Shown piece after piece: positions 1 through 5,837 of a stretch of DNA of 30,055 bases. Under the pieces are notes generated by a model. The model did not search any database. It saw nothing but the letters and a program-made list of their open reading frames with translations, and was not told the origin of the DNA. Within the stretch, counting starts at the first letter, position 1; each line of letters begins with the position of its first letter. Position numbers and translations under genes: made by a program. Source of the DNA: a virus; IMG/VR virus record IMGVR_UViG_3300032220_000468, positions 1 to 30,055 of that record. The stretch is one strand, 5' to 3'.

Positions 1-123
1 ACTCCAACGAACACACCTACCAATACTGCTTCACCAACTATCACACCAACACAAACACAGACGAACACACCGACTATGACGAAAACTCCTACGAACACGC
101 CAACCCCTTCATCTACACCACCA
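1..123. repeat. Terminal direct repeat, left copy (circular junction)
   Basis: Bases 1-123 are identical to 29933-30055, as seen by direct comparison. This is most simply the overlap left when a circular or terminally redundant phage genome is assembled into one linear contig. The unique length is then 29,932 bp. The repeat lies inside a Thr-Pro coding tract of an adhesin gene, so it is coding sequence and not a typical packaging terminus. Confidence 0.93.
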
Positions 124-819
124 CCTGATACTCCATTAGCATTAGGTGCTTTATGGTGGATTGACTTTACTGATGCTTCAACTTTATCAATTCTTGGTGG
201 AAATAAAGTTGCTGTTGCTACAGATAAAATTGGTGGAGTTCAGTTTGCGGCATTTCCTGGCTCAAACGGCCCTCTTTATAACCCAATAGGATATAATGGT
301 GTTAGTGGAACTGCTCAAACAAACGCAACTTATTTAACAAATCCACCAGTTTATTCAGGGTTTTCTAACTATACTTGGTTTGGATATGTGTATGATGATA
401 AAGTTTCTCAAAGAGGAGGAAAAATATTTGTGGGAACAGATGGAGGTAATTGGCCTGGTGGAGCAGCGTTTTCACTTATGATTGACCCTAACCAACCTGG
501 TTTTGTTTGGAGGTTCCAAAATAGAACAGCAGGTGGTGGAGCTATTCAATTAGATACTGATATTACATATTCTGCTTGGACTGCTGTGGCTATGCGTTCT
601 TATTATGACGGAACAAATACTCAATTTGAGGTTTGGGAAAATGGAAGTGTAATATCATCAGGAACTGCTGTTGGTAATATCTATCAAGTATCAAATCCTT
701 ATTTCCAACTGATGTTTGACGGAGGTATAGATTTTAACACAGAACAATTCTTCTTTAATAAAAAACTTACTGACGGACAGATGGCACAGATGTTTAACTA
801 CCTATCAAACAAGTATTGA
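1..819 (+). CDS. C-terminal part of a Thr-Pro-repeat adhesin, continuing from 29414-29932 across the circular junction
   Basis: The frame is open from base 1. The ATG at 76 is an internal Met inside the repeat tract, not a real start. Joined to 29414-29932 the protein is about 445 residues: an N-terminal domain, a Thr-Pro tract, and this C-terminal beta-rich domain of about 230 residues (about 130-819). That domain has the WWIDF, NYTWFGYVY and NGSVISSG segments expected of a LamG/concanavalin-type jelly roll, which often binds sugars. It ends with an FFFNKKLTDGQM-type closing strand and helix, also common in LamG-like domains. The role is inferred: a tail- or head-attached adhesin or receptor-binding protein. 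The domain call is by eye and no binding residues were identified. The portal gene follows after 36 bases. Confidence 0.75.
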   Translation, partial: TPTNTPTNTASPTITPTQTQTNTPTMTKTPTNTPTPSSTPPPDTPLALGALWWIDFTDASTLSILGGNKVAVATDKIGGVQFAAFPGSNGPLYNPIGYNGVSGTAQTNATYLTNPPVYSGFSNYTWFGYVYDDKVSQRGGKIFVGTDGGNWPGGAAFSLMIDPNQPGFVWRFQNRTAGGGAIQLDTDITYSAWTAVAMRSYYDGTNTQFEVWENGSVISSGTAVGNIYQVSNPYFQLMFDGGIDFNTEQFFFNKKLTDGQMAQMFNYLSNKY

Positions 820-840
820 TATGGATAAAACAAAAACTTT

Positions 841-858
841 AGATATTTATTAGTAATG
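841..858 (+). promoter_or_regulatory. GATATTTATTAGTA start-codon element upstream of the portal gene
   Basis: AGATATTTATTAGTAATG runs directly into the portal ATG at 856. The same GATATTTATTAGTA string precedes the starts at 4293, 17131 and 22755, and a variant precedes 10340. It could be a -7 promoter element giving a nearly leaderless mRNA, or an AU-rich translation signal. No TTG lies at the 19-20 base spacing upstream of this copy, so promoter function is less certain here. Confidence 0.5.
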
Positions 859-2001
859 AGCGACAAAAACAAACACGGATTACATATACAGGAGTTTAAT
901 GCTGCGTATGTCCCACAATTTCAAGAGGTCATTAAAAACAAGCCTTGGGTGTTCTACGGAGACGATAATATGTTTCCAAATCACCTTTTAACAAACTATC
1001 AATACTCACCAATTACTCGTGCTTGTGCTAATGCTACGATGTATGGTGTAAAGGGTAAGAACCTTATTGTAAAGGAAGGAGACCCTAATGCTATTGGAAT
1101 GGCAAACAGAAGTGAGACCTTATATGAGGTCTATGAGAAGTGTGTGGTTGATAGGATTATTTTTGGTGGGTTCGCTCTCAACATCGTAAAATCTAACGAT
1201 GGTGGGATTGCTGAAATCTACCATACTGACTTCTCAAGATTGAGAGCAGGTAAAGAGGATATGTTTGGTAATGTTGATACATACTTTTATTCTGTAGATT
1301 GGAAGGGAACACAAATCAATCCTCAAAAATGGAAGCCAGCTGAAATACCAGCCTTTAATATGGTTGGTGAAGACAGCCCATCTCAAATATACTATGTTAA
1401 AAAGTATCAACCGATGATGTCGTATTATCCAGCCCCCGATTGGATTGCTTCTTTAACAACATCTCAATTAGATATAGAGATAAGAACATTTCATCTAAAC
1501 AACACTCAAAACTCTATGATGCCAAGTATGTCTGTGAGTTTTACAAATGGTGTCCCGAGTGAAGAAGAGAGAGATATTTTGATGAGACAATTAGAAGCCA
1601 AATATACCTCAAGTAATAATGCGGGTAAGATTTTTCTTTTCTTTAGCGAGAACCCCGAGACGGCCCCAATCATCGCACCTATACCAAACAACGCAAGTGA
1701 TGCTTGGTATTCCAATATGGCACCACAGATAGACCAAACGATTTTAACAGCGTGGGGTATATCATCACCTATGTTATTGGGTATTAAAACATCAGGACAA
1801 TTAGGAGGTAGAGCAGAAATGTTAGACGCTTACAATTTATTCTTACAGACAAGGATAATTCCAATTCAGGAAGATATGCTTAAGACATTTGAGAAAATCC
1901 TGTTCTTAAAAAATAAACAAACAATCAAATTGGGTATTGAGCAAAACCAAATCTTACCAGACGAGGTTCAAGAACAAATTGATATAGTAAAAGGAATATA
2001 A
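856..2001 (+). CDS. Portal protein
   Basis: This 381-residue protein resembles the phage portal family. The portal is the dodecameric ring at the capsid vertex through which DNA is packaged and to which the tail connects. Visible support includes an N-terminal region with FYGDDNMFPNHLL, a central beta-rich clip/stem-like part, and a C-terminal segment with ILTAWGISSPMLLGI and SGQLGGRAEM. The latter is typical of portals, where a Pro-X-LLG stretch precedes the crown helices. It is somewhat shorter than the usual 400-500 residues. The start at 856 directly follows the GATATTTATTAGTA element. Connector and membrane-protein genes follow with gaps of a few bases, so they are probably cotranscribed. 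The portal lies far from the terminase (9.1-10.3 kb), which is unusual. Confidence 0.82.
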   Translation: MSDKNKHGLHIQEFNAAYVPQFQEVIKNKPWVFYGDDNMFPNHLLTNYQYSPITRACANATMYGVKGKNLIVKEGDPNAIGMANRSETLYEVYEKCVVDRIIFGGFALNIVKSNDGGIAEIYHTDFSRLRAGKEDMFGNVDTYFYSVDWKGTQINPQKWKPAEIPAFNMVGEDSPSQIYYVKKYQPMMSYYPAPDWIASLTTSQLDIEIRTFHLNNTQNSMMPSMSVSFTNGVPSEEERDILMRQLEAKYTSSNNAGKIFLFFSENPETAPIIAPIPNNASDAWYSNMAPQIDQTILTAWGISSPMLLGIKTSGQLGGRAEMLDAYNLFLQTRIIPIQEDMLKTFEKILFLKNKQTIKLGIEQNQILPDEVQEQIDIVKGI

Positions 2002-2004
2002 CGA

Positions 2005-2619
2005 ATGGCAACAGTATTACTTATCAGCGAGACGAAACTAAAGGCATTTACAACGCTAAATCAAAATATAGATATGGCTTTATTGACTTCTTGTATCTAT
2101 ATGTCCCAAGAGCTCGGGCTCCAAACTCTTATCGGGACGCGTGGCTACGACTATTATATGGATTTAGTAAAGTCAGTTCAATTATCAGGTGGGACTATGT
2201 CTCAAGCAGATAGTATTATGTTGAATGATTACATCGCACCATATCTAATTCATAGAGCGTTTTACGAGGCGATGCCAGAGGTTTTCGCAAGAAAAATGAA
2301 TAAATCTATAACGCTGGGTAATACAGAACAAGGAACTTCAATAGACATTAAAGGTATGTCTTACTTGAGAGAAATAGAACAAGGTAGATACGAGTTTTAT
2401 GCTCAAAGATTGATGGATAGAGTGATGGCTTTTCCAAGTCAATATCCCTGGTATTTTAACTATACTCAACAAGACGGGATGCCATCATCATCTCAAACAT
2501 ACTTTGCTGGCATTCACTTCGCTCCTGGTATGAGAAGACCACCAAGAAGAAATGATTGGTATAGAAACTTACCATACTATCAAGGCCCCGAGTATGATGC
2601 TTGTGTTGATTGTAATTAA
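2005..2619 (+). CDS. Head-tail connector (head completion) protein, putative
   Basis: This 204-residue protein starts three bases after the portal stop. It is mostly helical at its N-terminus: an N-terminal segment around LISETKLKAFTTLNQNI, then helices with YMSQELGLQTLIGTRGYDYY and LNDYIAPYLIHRAFYEAMP. This is the general layout of gp6-type connector proteins that add to the portal and close the head. The C-terminal 50 residues are rich in Tyr, Pro and Arg and may be an extended arm. The placement directly after the portal supports the role. The family assignment comes from pattern and position, and I cannot name a domain accession with certainty. Confidence 0.6.
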   Translation: MATVLLISETKLKAFTTLNQNIDMALLTSCIYMSQELGLQTLIGTRGYDYYMDLVKSVQLSGGTMSQADSIMLNDYIAPYLIHRAFYEAMPEVFARKMNKSITLGNTEQGTSIDIKGMSYLREIEQGRYEFYAQRLMDRVMAFPSQYPWYFNYTQQDGMPSSSQTYFAGIHFAPGMRRPPRRNDWYRNLPYYQGPEYDACVDCN

Positions 2620-2627
2620 AAACTGAT

Positions 2628-2885
2628 ATGAACGAAACAATACTACTTTTTTTATCTAACGCTATTACAGGTTTAGCTGGTTGGTTTGTAGGTCGTAAGA
2701 GACAACAAGCCGATACGGACAATCAGGTTCTACGCAACCTTGAAATTGCTGTGGGGTTATACAAGAATATCATAGATGACTTAAAACAAGAGATACACGA
2801 ATTAAACATAAAGATACAGGATTTAGAAAAGAAGGTAGATGAACTACACGCCGAAAATAATAAATTAAAAAGAAACTCAATTTAG
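2628..2885 (+). CDS. Small membrane protein with coiled coil (holin candidate)
   Basis: This 85-residue protein has one N-terminal hydrophobic segment (residues about 4-22: ILLFLSNAITGLAGWFVG) followed by a basic GRKRQQ stop-transfer. The rest is a long amphipathic helix with coiled-coil spacing (about 35-80, LKQEIHELNIKIQDLEKKV). It would sit in the inner membrane with the coiled coil in the cytoplasm. Similar small TM/coiled-coil proteins in Bacteroidota phages are often labelled holins, but no endolysin is visible nearby, so the lysis role is inference. It begins eight bases after the connector gene and is followed one base after its stop by the next gene, so translation is probably coupled. 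Confidence 0.6.
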   Translation: MNETILLFLSNAITGLAGWFVGRKRQQADTDNQVLRNLEIAVGLYKNIIDDLKQEIHELNIKIQDLEKKVDELHAENNKLKRNSI

Positions 2886-2886
2886 A

Positions 2887-3429
2887 ATGCCAATTCCACA
2901 ACCAACTTCAGGACAAGACGAACAAGAATATATTAGTTCTTGTATTAGAGAAATAATCGGTGAGTATGACGCAGAAGGTCAAGCTTACGCAGTATGTAAA
3001 GCAGAATACGACAAGATGTCCGCAACAGAGGACATTACAGACAATATAGACGATGCTGAAACATCGGTAGAACAAGGGTTCAATTACGCAACAAAAGAGA
3101 GTGAGGAGTTTGCTACACTACCTACTACCGATTGTATGGAGAAACACCAATCAGCAGGATACACAGAGAAATATGCTAAAGATGCTTGTTCTTCAAGAAA
3201 ACCTAATGACGGACAACAAGGAGGAGTAGTTGGAATGAGTGCCGAGTTTGGTAGAACAAAGTTTGAGTATCCATCAAAACCAAAGGAGAGCCTAAATGAA
3301 TATATGGGAAGATGTATGGGCGACGCTATGGTTAGAGAAAAGAAGAAGGACAGAGGTGTTCGTGCTGGATTTTGCTACACGCAATATCAACAAAGATACA
3401 TAGCCAATATAGCTATGGGTTGGAAATAG
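2887..3429 (+). CDS. Cysteine-motif phage protein of unknown function
   Basis: This 180-residue protein has no clear function. It contains three related cysteine-pair units. The first is IPQPTSGQDEQEYISSC followed by AYAVCKAEYD (residues about 3-43). The second is a shorter CMEKHQSAGYTEKYAKDAC (about 83-101). The third is LNEYMGRCMGDAMV followed by FCYTQYQQRY (about 136-170). This pattern resembles short motifs attached to prohead proteases and other head proteins of phages, where a Pro-rich start, a Cys-Met or Cys-Ile helix and a second Cys recur. It may form disulfide or metal-linked hairpins. It is the last gene of the portal block; the next gene has its own promoter. Confidence 0.6.
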   Translation: MPIPQPTSGQDEQEYISSCIREIIGEYDAEGQAYAVCKAEYDKMSATEDITDNIDDAETSVEQGFNYATKESEEFATLPTTDCMEKHQSAGYTEKYAKDACSSRKPNDGQQGGVVGMSAEFGRTKFEYPSKPKESLNEYMGRCMGDAMVREKKKDRGVRAGFCYTQYQQRYIANIAMGWK

Positions 3430-3457
3430 TCCTAATTCTCATTTTAAGACCCCTTCC

Positions 3458-3487
3458 TTGACTTGTAATACCATTTTGATACAATTA
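3458..3487 (+). promoter_or_regulatory. Promoter for the zinc-finger gene
   Basis: TTG at 3458-3460, a 19-base spacer, then TACAATTA at 3480-3487. This fits the Bacteroidota pattern of TTG at -33 and TAnn(T/A)TT at -7. Read differently, it is TTGACT-16-TACAAT, close to a classical -35/-10 pair. The gene's ATG is at 3492, so the 5' leader would be zero to a few bases. Confidence 0.6.
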
Positions 3488-3491
3488 CCTT

Positions 3492-3854
3492 ATGAATGAA
3501 TTAGAACCTGTAGAAAAGAAAATATGCCGTTCTTGTGGCGTTGAGAAGCAAACTAAAAGATTTACCAAATTAGCAACAGGTAATAGAGCTGGTGTTTGTA
3601 ATTTGTGTAGGTCATTAGGTAATACCATTAAAGATAAAATTACTAAAAAGGTAAAGCCTAAAAATAATCCATTACAACTTGGCTTCGTTCAATTAAAGGA
3701 TTATGAGAATGCTTACAGATTTCTTGAGAATATAGGATACTCGTTGAAAGAAGATTTACATATTCAATTCTGTAAGAAATACGGACTTACTCCAAATAGT
3801 CCCAAACAAACATTCTTAAATCATTATTCACAAAAAGATTTAGGTCTTGTTTGA
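3492..3854 (+). CDS. Small zinc-finger protein
   Basis: This 120-residue protein has CRSC at residues 12-15 and CNLC at 36-39, a CxxC-N20-CxxC treble-clef or zinc-ribbon pattern with a conserved-looking aromatic (KRFTK) and Gly between the pairs. Such modules are common in phage HNH-related or transcription-associated proteins. No HNH residues follow here. The C-terminal half is lysine-rich and then helical (LQLGFVQLKDYENAYRFL). It could bind DNA, but the target is unknown. It has its own promoter just upstream and ends right where the next promoter (3851) begins. Confidence 0.65.
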   Translation: MNELEPVEKKICRSCGVEKQTKRFTKLATGNRAGVCNLCRSLGNTIKDKITKKVKPKNNPLQLGFVQLKDYENAYRFLENIGYSLKEDLHIQFCKKYGLTPNSPKQTFLNHYSQKDLGLV

Positions 3855-3880
3855 CTTTTCAATTTTTTTTTATATTTATT
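3851..3880 (+). promoter_or_regulatory. Promoter for the structured leader region
   Basis: TTGACTTTT at 3851-3859 overlaps the stop of the zinc-finger gene. With a 19-base spacer it is followed by TATTTATT at 3873-3880. The TTGACTTTT part is shared with promoters at 4259, 5525, 5842 and, on the reverse strand, 5478. The predicted start near 3886 falls at the base of a perfect 9-bp hairpin. Confidence 0.6.
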
Positions 3881-3883
3881 GTT

Positions 3884-4178
3884 ATAGAATAATGGGCGGA
3901 AACATAACACTTGCGTTATTCTATTACGACTTACAAGGGGATAATTTACATTAAAAAGTCAGCACCAGCACAAAGGAAGAAGGTGTATAGTAAATAGGTT
4001 GAAGGGTCAATCTAAAGTTGCTTCCAAGTTATAGTTTCCCTTGATACTATAATACTCCCAGTCAAGTAAGTAATGACTACGAGTGTGTTATTCTGTAGTG
4101 AAAACTATGGGATAAGCACTCACATATCAACCCGTAAGTAAATAACCTTCGGTAATAAGAATTAGATTAGCAACTGGT
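3884..4178 (+). ncRNA. Candidate structured RNA / leader region
   Basis: About 295 bases hold no gene beyond one 20-codon ORF (3892-3954). Complementary segments seen by eye: 3884-3892 with 3916-3924 (9 bp, perfect); 3928-3932 with 3956-3960 (GACTT/AAGTC); 3997-4002 with 4127-4132 (GGTTGA/TCAACC). The last pair encloses 4029-4035 with 4046-4052 (7 bp), 4060-4064 with 4074-4078 (5 bp), and a long hairpin at 4081-4121 (about 16 pairs including GU, with one bulge). Together these suggest a multibranched RNA just downstream of a promoter. No match to tRNA, tmRNA, hammerhead or a group I core was recognised. It could be a regulatory leader, a free ncRNA or an origin. Base pairing was judged by eye only. 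Confidence 0.45.
3892..3954 (+). CDS. Possible 20-residue leader peptide
   Basis: An ATG at 3892 opens a 20-codon frame (MGGNITLALFYYDLQGDNLH) ending in TAA at 3952. Its start codon lies at the stem-loop boundary of the 3884-3924 hairpin, so the hairpin could hide or present it. No ribosome-binding sequence is seen. It may be a leader peptide or just a chance ORF. Confidence 0.25.
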   Translation: MGGNITLALFYYDLQGDNLH

Positions 4179-4262
4179 ATGGAATTAGATATATTAGCAT
4201 TAGAAATATTTATAGGTTATTTTATAGCAGTTTTATTAGTAAGAAAAAAAAGAGATAATTGA
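4179..4262 (+). CDS. Putative 27-residue single-span membrane peptide
   Basis: ATG at 4179 to TGA at 4260-4262 encodes 27 residues: acidic MELD, a hydrophobic run of about 18 residues (ILALEIFIGYFIAVLLV), then a strongly basic tail RKKRDN. This is a well-formed one-pass inner-membrane peptide with a positive-inside C-terminus. It directly follows the structured region, and its stop overlaps the next promoter (TTG at 4259). Small phage membrane peptides of this shape act as holin-like, antiholin or host-modulating factors; the function here is unknown. Confidence 0.45.
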   Translation: MELDILALEIFIGYFIAVLLVRKKRDN

Positions 4263-4289
4263 CTTTTTAATATTTTTTTGATATTTATT
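4259..4289 (+). promoter_or_regulatory. Promoter with the GATATTTATTAGTA element, for the gene at 4293
   Basis: TTGACTTTTT starts at 4259. TATTTATT at 4282-4289 follows TTG after 20 bases, and the ATG is at 4293. Both the early TTGACTTTT box and the start-codon element GATATTTATTAGTA (4280-4293) are present. If the -7 box is right, the transcript would be leaderless or almost so. Confidence 0.55.
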
Positions 4290-4292
4290 AGT

Positions 4293-4517
4293 ATGAAACA
4301 GAAAACACATAAGGTTATTGATTGTAAGTTGATTAAAGTTGAAAAATTATTTAACCAAACAAAACCAAATAAGTTTTTTTATAACATTACTCTTGAAGAA
4401 ATGGATGAACCATTACTACTTGAAACAGAACAAGAAATACAGCCAGGCCTAATAGGTCAAAAGATAAAATACAAACTCAACGAAGAGAATGAAGTAAGTG
4501 AGTTTGAGTTGATTTAA
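4293..4517 (+). CDS. Hypothetical 74-residue protein
   Basis: I chose the ATG at 4293, directly behind the GATATTTATTAGTA element, over a TTG 15 bases upstream that lies within the promoter. The product is 74 residues with an alternating beta-like pattern (HKVIDCKLIKVEKLF, FFYNITLEEM, GQKIKYKLNEENEVSEFEL), suggesting a small all-beta fold such as an OB-like or SH3-like barrel. No family was recognised. A strong terminator follows seven bases after the stop, so it ends a transcription unit. Confidence 0.6.
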   Translation: MKQKTHKVIDCKLIKVEKLFNQTKPNKFFYNITLEEMDEPLLLETEQEIQPGLIGQKIKYKLNEENEVSEFELI

Positions 4518-4523
4518 CATATT

Positions 4524-4598
4524 GAGAGGGGGTTTTTTACAATTCTAATATTGTTCCCATTATTCTATTATTCTATTATTATCCCCCTCTCTTTTTTT
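4524..4598 (+). terminator. Rho-independent terminator with a long loop
   Basis: GAGAGGGGG (4524-4532) pairs perfectly with CCCCCTCTC (4583-4591), followed at once by seven T residues (4592-4598). The loop is 50 bases and AT-only apart from a few bases, with a repeated ATTCTATT unit. The stem and U-tract are textbook; the long loop is not. The next gene starts at 4607, nine bases after the T-tract. Confidence 0.75.
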
Positions 4599-4606
4599 AT
4601 TCTAAT

Positions 4607-4969
4607 ATGGAAAGACAATCGTTATTACCATTACTTGAGAGTGTTGTAAGAGATAATCCTACATATAAGTTTCCAATAGAAACTATCAATAAGGAACTTG
4701 TATCCTTATTCCTGAACCCATTAGAGTTTGATTACTTTACTATACAGAGTTATAGAAAGTTAAAGAGAGAGTTTGGTGATACACTTGCTCACATATTCCT
4801 TTCAACATTAGAATTAAAGTTGAACCTAAAGGAGAGAGACATTTATACTCTATCAACACAGGAGTATCAGGCAGAGATAGAAAACTTCATAACTACTATG
4901 GAAAATCTATACATTACCAAAGTCAATAAGAAGTCAAGTGATGGTGAGATGATGTCGGCTATGGCTTAA
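4607..4969 (+). CDS. Hypothetical helical protein, 120 residues
   Basis: No family was recognised. The protein looks largely alpha-helical, with KFPIETINKELVSLFLN, IQSYRKLKREFGDTLAHIFL and LSTQEYQAEIENFITTMEN segments and no Cys. It starts at an ATG nine bases beyond the terminator T-tract, and I see no clear promoter of its own. It may depend on readthrough or on a start within the terminator loop region. Its last 11 bases overlap the 3' end of the reverse-strand gene at 4959-5159, a convergent overlap. Confidence 0.55.
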   Translation: MERQSLLPLLESVVRDNPTYKFPIETINKELVSLFLNPLEFDYFTIQSYRKLKREFGDTLAHIFLSTLELKLNLKERDIYTLSTQEYQAEIENFITTMENLYITKVNKKSSDGEMMSAMA

Positions 4970-5159
4970 GTTCCTTGTGAGCCTCAATTACCATTCTCAA
5001 TTTTTCTGCTACTCGTCTGTATCCAACCATTTCAGGACATTCATTTAGAATATCAATACAAGCGTTGTGTAGGATTTTCACATCCTGTAGATACAAGGTC
5101 ATATCTACATAATCATAATTCGTGTTAGGGTCTAATAATATCGGTTTCATATTTTTCAT
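4959..5159 (-). CDS. Hypothetical reverse-strand protein, about 63-66 residues
   Basis: This is one of only two likely reverse-strand genes. An ATG further upstream (5219) would read through the promoter. The better starts are ATG at 5159 (MKNMKPILL, nearly leaderless) or ATG at 5150 (MKPILLDPNT). The product has a helical C-terminal half with two Cys (LHNACIDILNECPEMVGYRRVAEKLRMVIEAH divided over two helices). No family was recognised. The promoter at 5165-5196 is the best Bacteroidota-type promoter in the window. Its 3' end overlaps the convergent forward gene by 11 bases. Confidence 0.6.
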   Translation of the reverse strand: MKNMKPILLDPNTNYDYVDMTLYLQDVKILHNACIDILNECPEMVGYRRVAEKLRMVIEAHKELKP

Positions 5160-5164
5160 TTTTA

Positions 5165-5196
5165 CAAAGGTAGGGATTAGTTTAATAACAGCCAAA
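5165..5196 (-). promoter_or_regulatory. Bacteroidota-type promoter, reverse strand
   Basis: Read on the minus strand: TTTG (5196-5193), 20 bases, then TACCTTTG (5172-5165). This is an exact match to the TTTG / TAnnTTTG consensus known for the Bacteroidota primary sigma factor. It is strong evidence for the host phylum and for expression of the gene at 4959-5159. Confidence 0.72.
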
Positions 5197-5200
5197 TAAA

Positions 5201-5428
5201 TTATGAACCTATAATCCACACTTCATCAGCATTCCAATTTATTTTTTTAGTTGCTTCAACAACATAGTCAGTATAGTCGTGTAATGGACTATCAACTTTA
5301 TTTTTCTTTAATACCTTGTGAAGATACTTTGTTCTCTCTTCGTCATTCTCAAACTCAAATTGTGTCTTGAAACACATTACTACTGGGTAGTCAATAAAAA
5401 TCTCTGTGTAAGTTTTGTTCTTTTTCAT
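5201..5428 (-). CDS. Hypothetical reverse-strand protein, 75 residues
   Basis: The product is 75 residues: a beta-like start (KKNKTYTEIFIDYPVVMCF), a charged helix (FENDEERTKYLHKVLKKNK), then DYTDYVVEATKKINWNADEVWIIG. The alternating beta-alpha-beta pattern suggests a small ferredoxin-like or anti-CRISPR/regulator-like fold, but no family was recognised. The ATG is at 5428 behind its own promoter (5449-5478). It is transcribed divergently from the gene at 5571, and its stop lies within the upstream region of the second reverse gene. Confidence 0.62.
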   Translation of the reverse strand: MKKNKTYTEIFIDYPVVMCFKTQFEFENDEERTKYLHKVLKKNKVDSPLHDYTDYVVEATKKINWNADEVWIIGS

Positions 5429-5448
5429 ATCTTTTTGTTTTTCTATTA

Positions 5449-5478
5449 CAAATGTAAGTCAAACTATACAAAAGTCAA
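5449..5478 (-). promoter_or_regulatory. Promoter of the reverse-strand gene at 5201-5428, with the TTGACTTTTGTA box
   Basis: On the minus strand, TTG (5478-5476), 19 bases, then TACATTTG (5456-5449) fits the host consensus exactly. The upstream part reads TTGACTTTTGTA (5478-5467), the same 12 bases found on the plus strand at 5525 and 5842. The two promoters here are divergent, 47 bases apart. Confidence 0.7.
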
Positions 5479-5520
5479 TACCCACAACAAAAAAAAATAA
5501 AAAAAAATATTTTACCTGTA

Positions 5521-5554
5521 GGACTTGACTTTTGTAGATGTTGTGTTATATTTT
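5521..5554 (+). promoter_or_regulatory. Promoter for the gene at 5571, with the TTGACTTTTGTA box
   Basis: TTG (5525-5527), 19 bases, TATATTTT (5547-5554). The 16 bases GGACTTGACTTTTGTA (5521-5536) recur exactly at 5838-5853. The ATG at 5571 comes after a 16-base stretch containing AAGGA, one of few Shine-Dalgarno-like sequences in the window. Confidence 0.68.
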
Positions 5555-5570
5555 AGAAAAAGGAACTAAT

Positions 5571-5828
5571 ATGAAATTGAAACAATATGTAAAACTTTGG
5601 GGTAAATGTCTAATACCTTCTACAAAAAAAGATGACGGACACTACAATATGGGTATTATCTGTGAGCCTGATAATTCTTCTGTTGTAGATGGAAATGGTT
5701 TGACCTATGAAATGATGGGTAGAAGAATAAGAGTTTATGATTGTGAAAATGGAACATACGGCAATTACAGATTGGATAGTATCAGGAAGTTTAACAAAGA
5801 ATATATTTTAGAAAAAAATAAAAAATAA
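5571..5828 (+). CDS. Hypothetical 85-residue protein
   Basis: The start at 5571 is chosen because an earlier in-frame ATG (5538) lies between the two promoter boxes. The product begins MKLKQYVKLWGKCL and has a repeated Gly/Tyr beta pattern (GLTYEMMGRRIRVYDCENGTYGNYRLDS split over two strands), suggesting a small beta-barrel. It has three Cys at about residues 13, 31 and 58. No family was recognised. It is the first gene of a run of small forward genes, and the next one has a nearly identical promoter. Confidence 0.62.
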   Translation: MKLKQYVKLWGKCLIPSTKKDDGHYNMGIICEPDNSSVVDGNGLTYEMMGRRIRVYDCENGTYGNYRLDSIRKFNKEYILEKNKK

Positions 5829-5837
5829 TTTAGTGTG

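Noticed and set aside
76-150. ATG at 76 as the true start of the first gene
   Set aside because: It lies within the Thr-Pro tract and inside the terminal repeat, and the frame is open further upstream and across the junction to ATG 29414.
3955-4178. tRNA, tmRNA, hammerhead ribozyme or group I intron in the structured region
   Set aside because: I looked for an acceptor stem and T-loop, the CTGATGA...GAAA hammerhead core and group I P/Q/R/S-like segments, and found no convincing match.
5318-5500. Forward 60-residue ORF opposite the reverse gene at 5201-5428
   Set aside because: It is antisense to a reverse gene with a better promoter, is Cys/Phe/Leu-rich, and ends in a poly-A region. A shadow is likelier.
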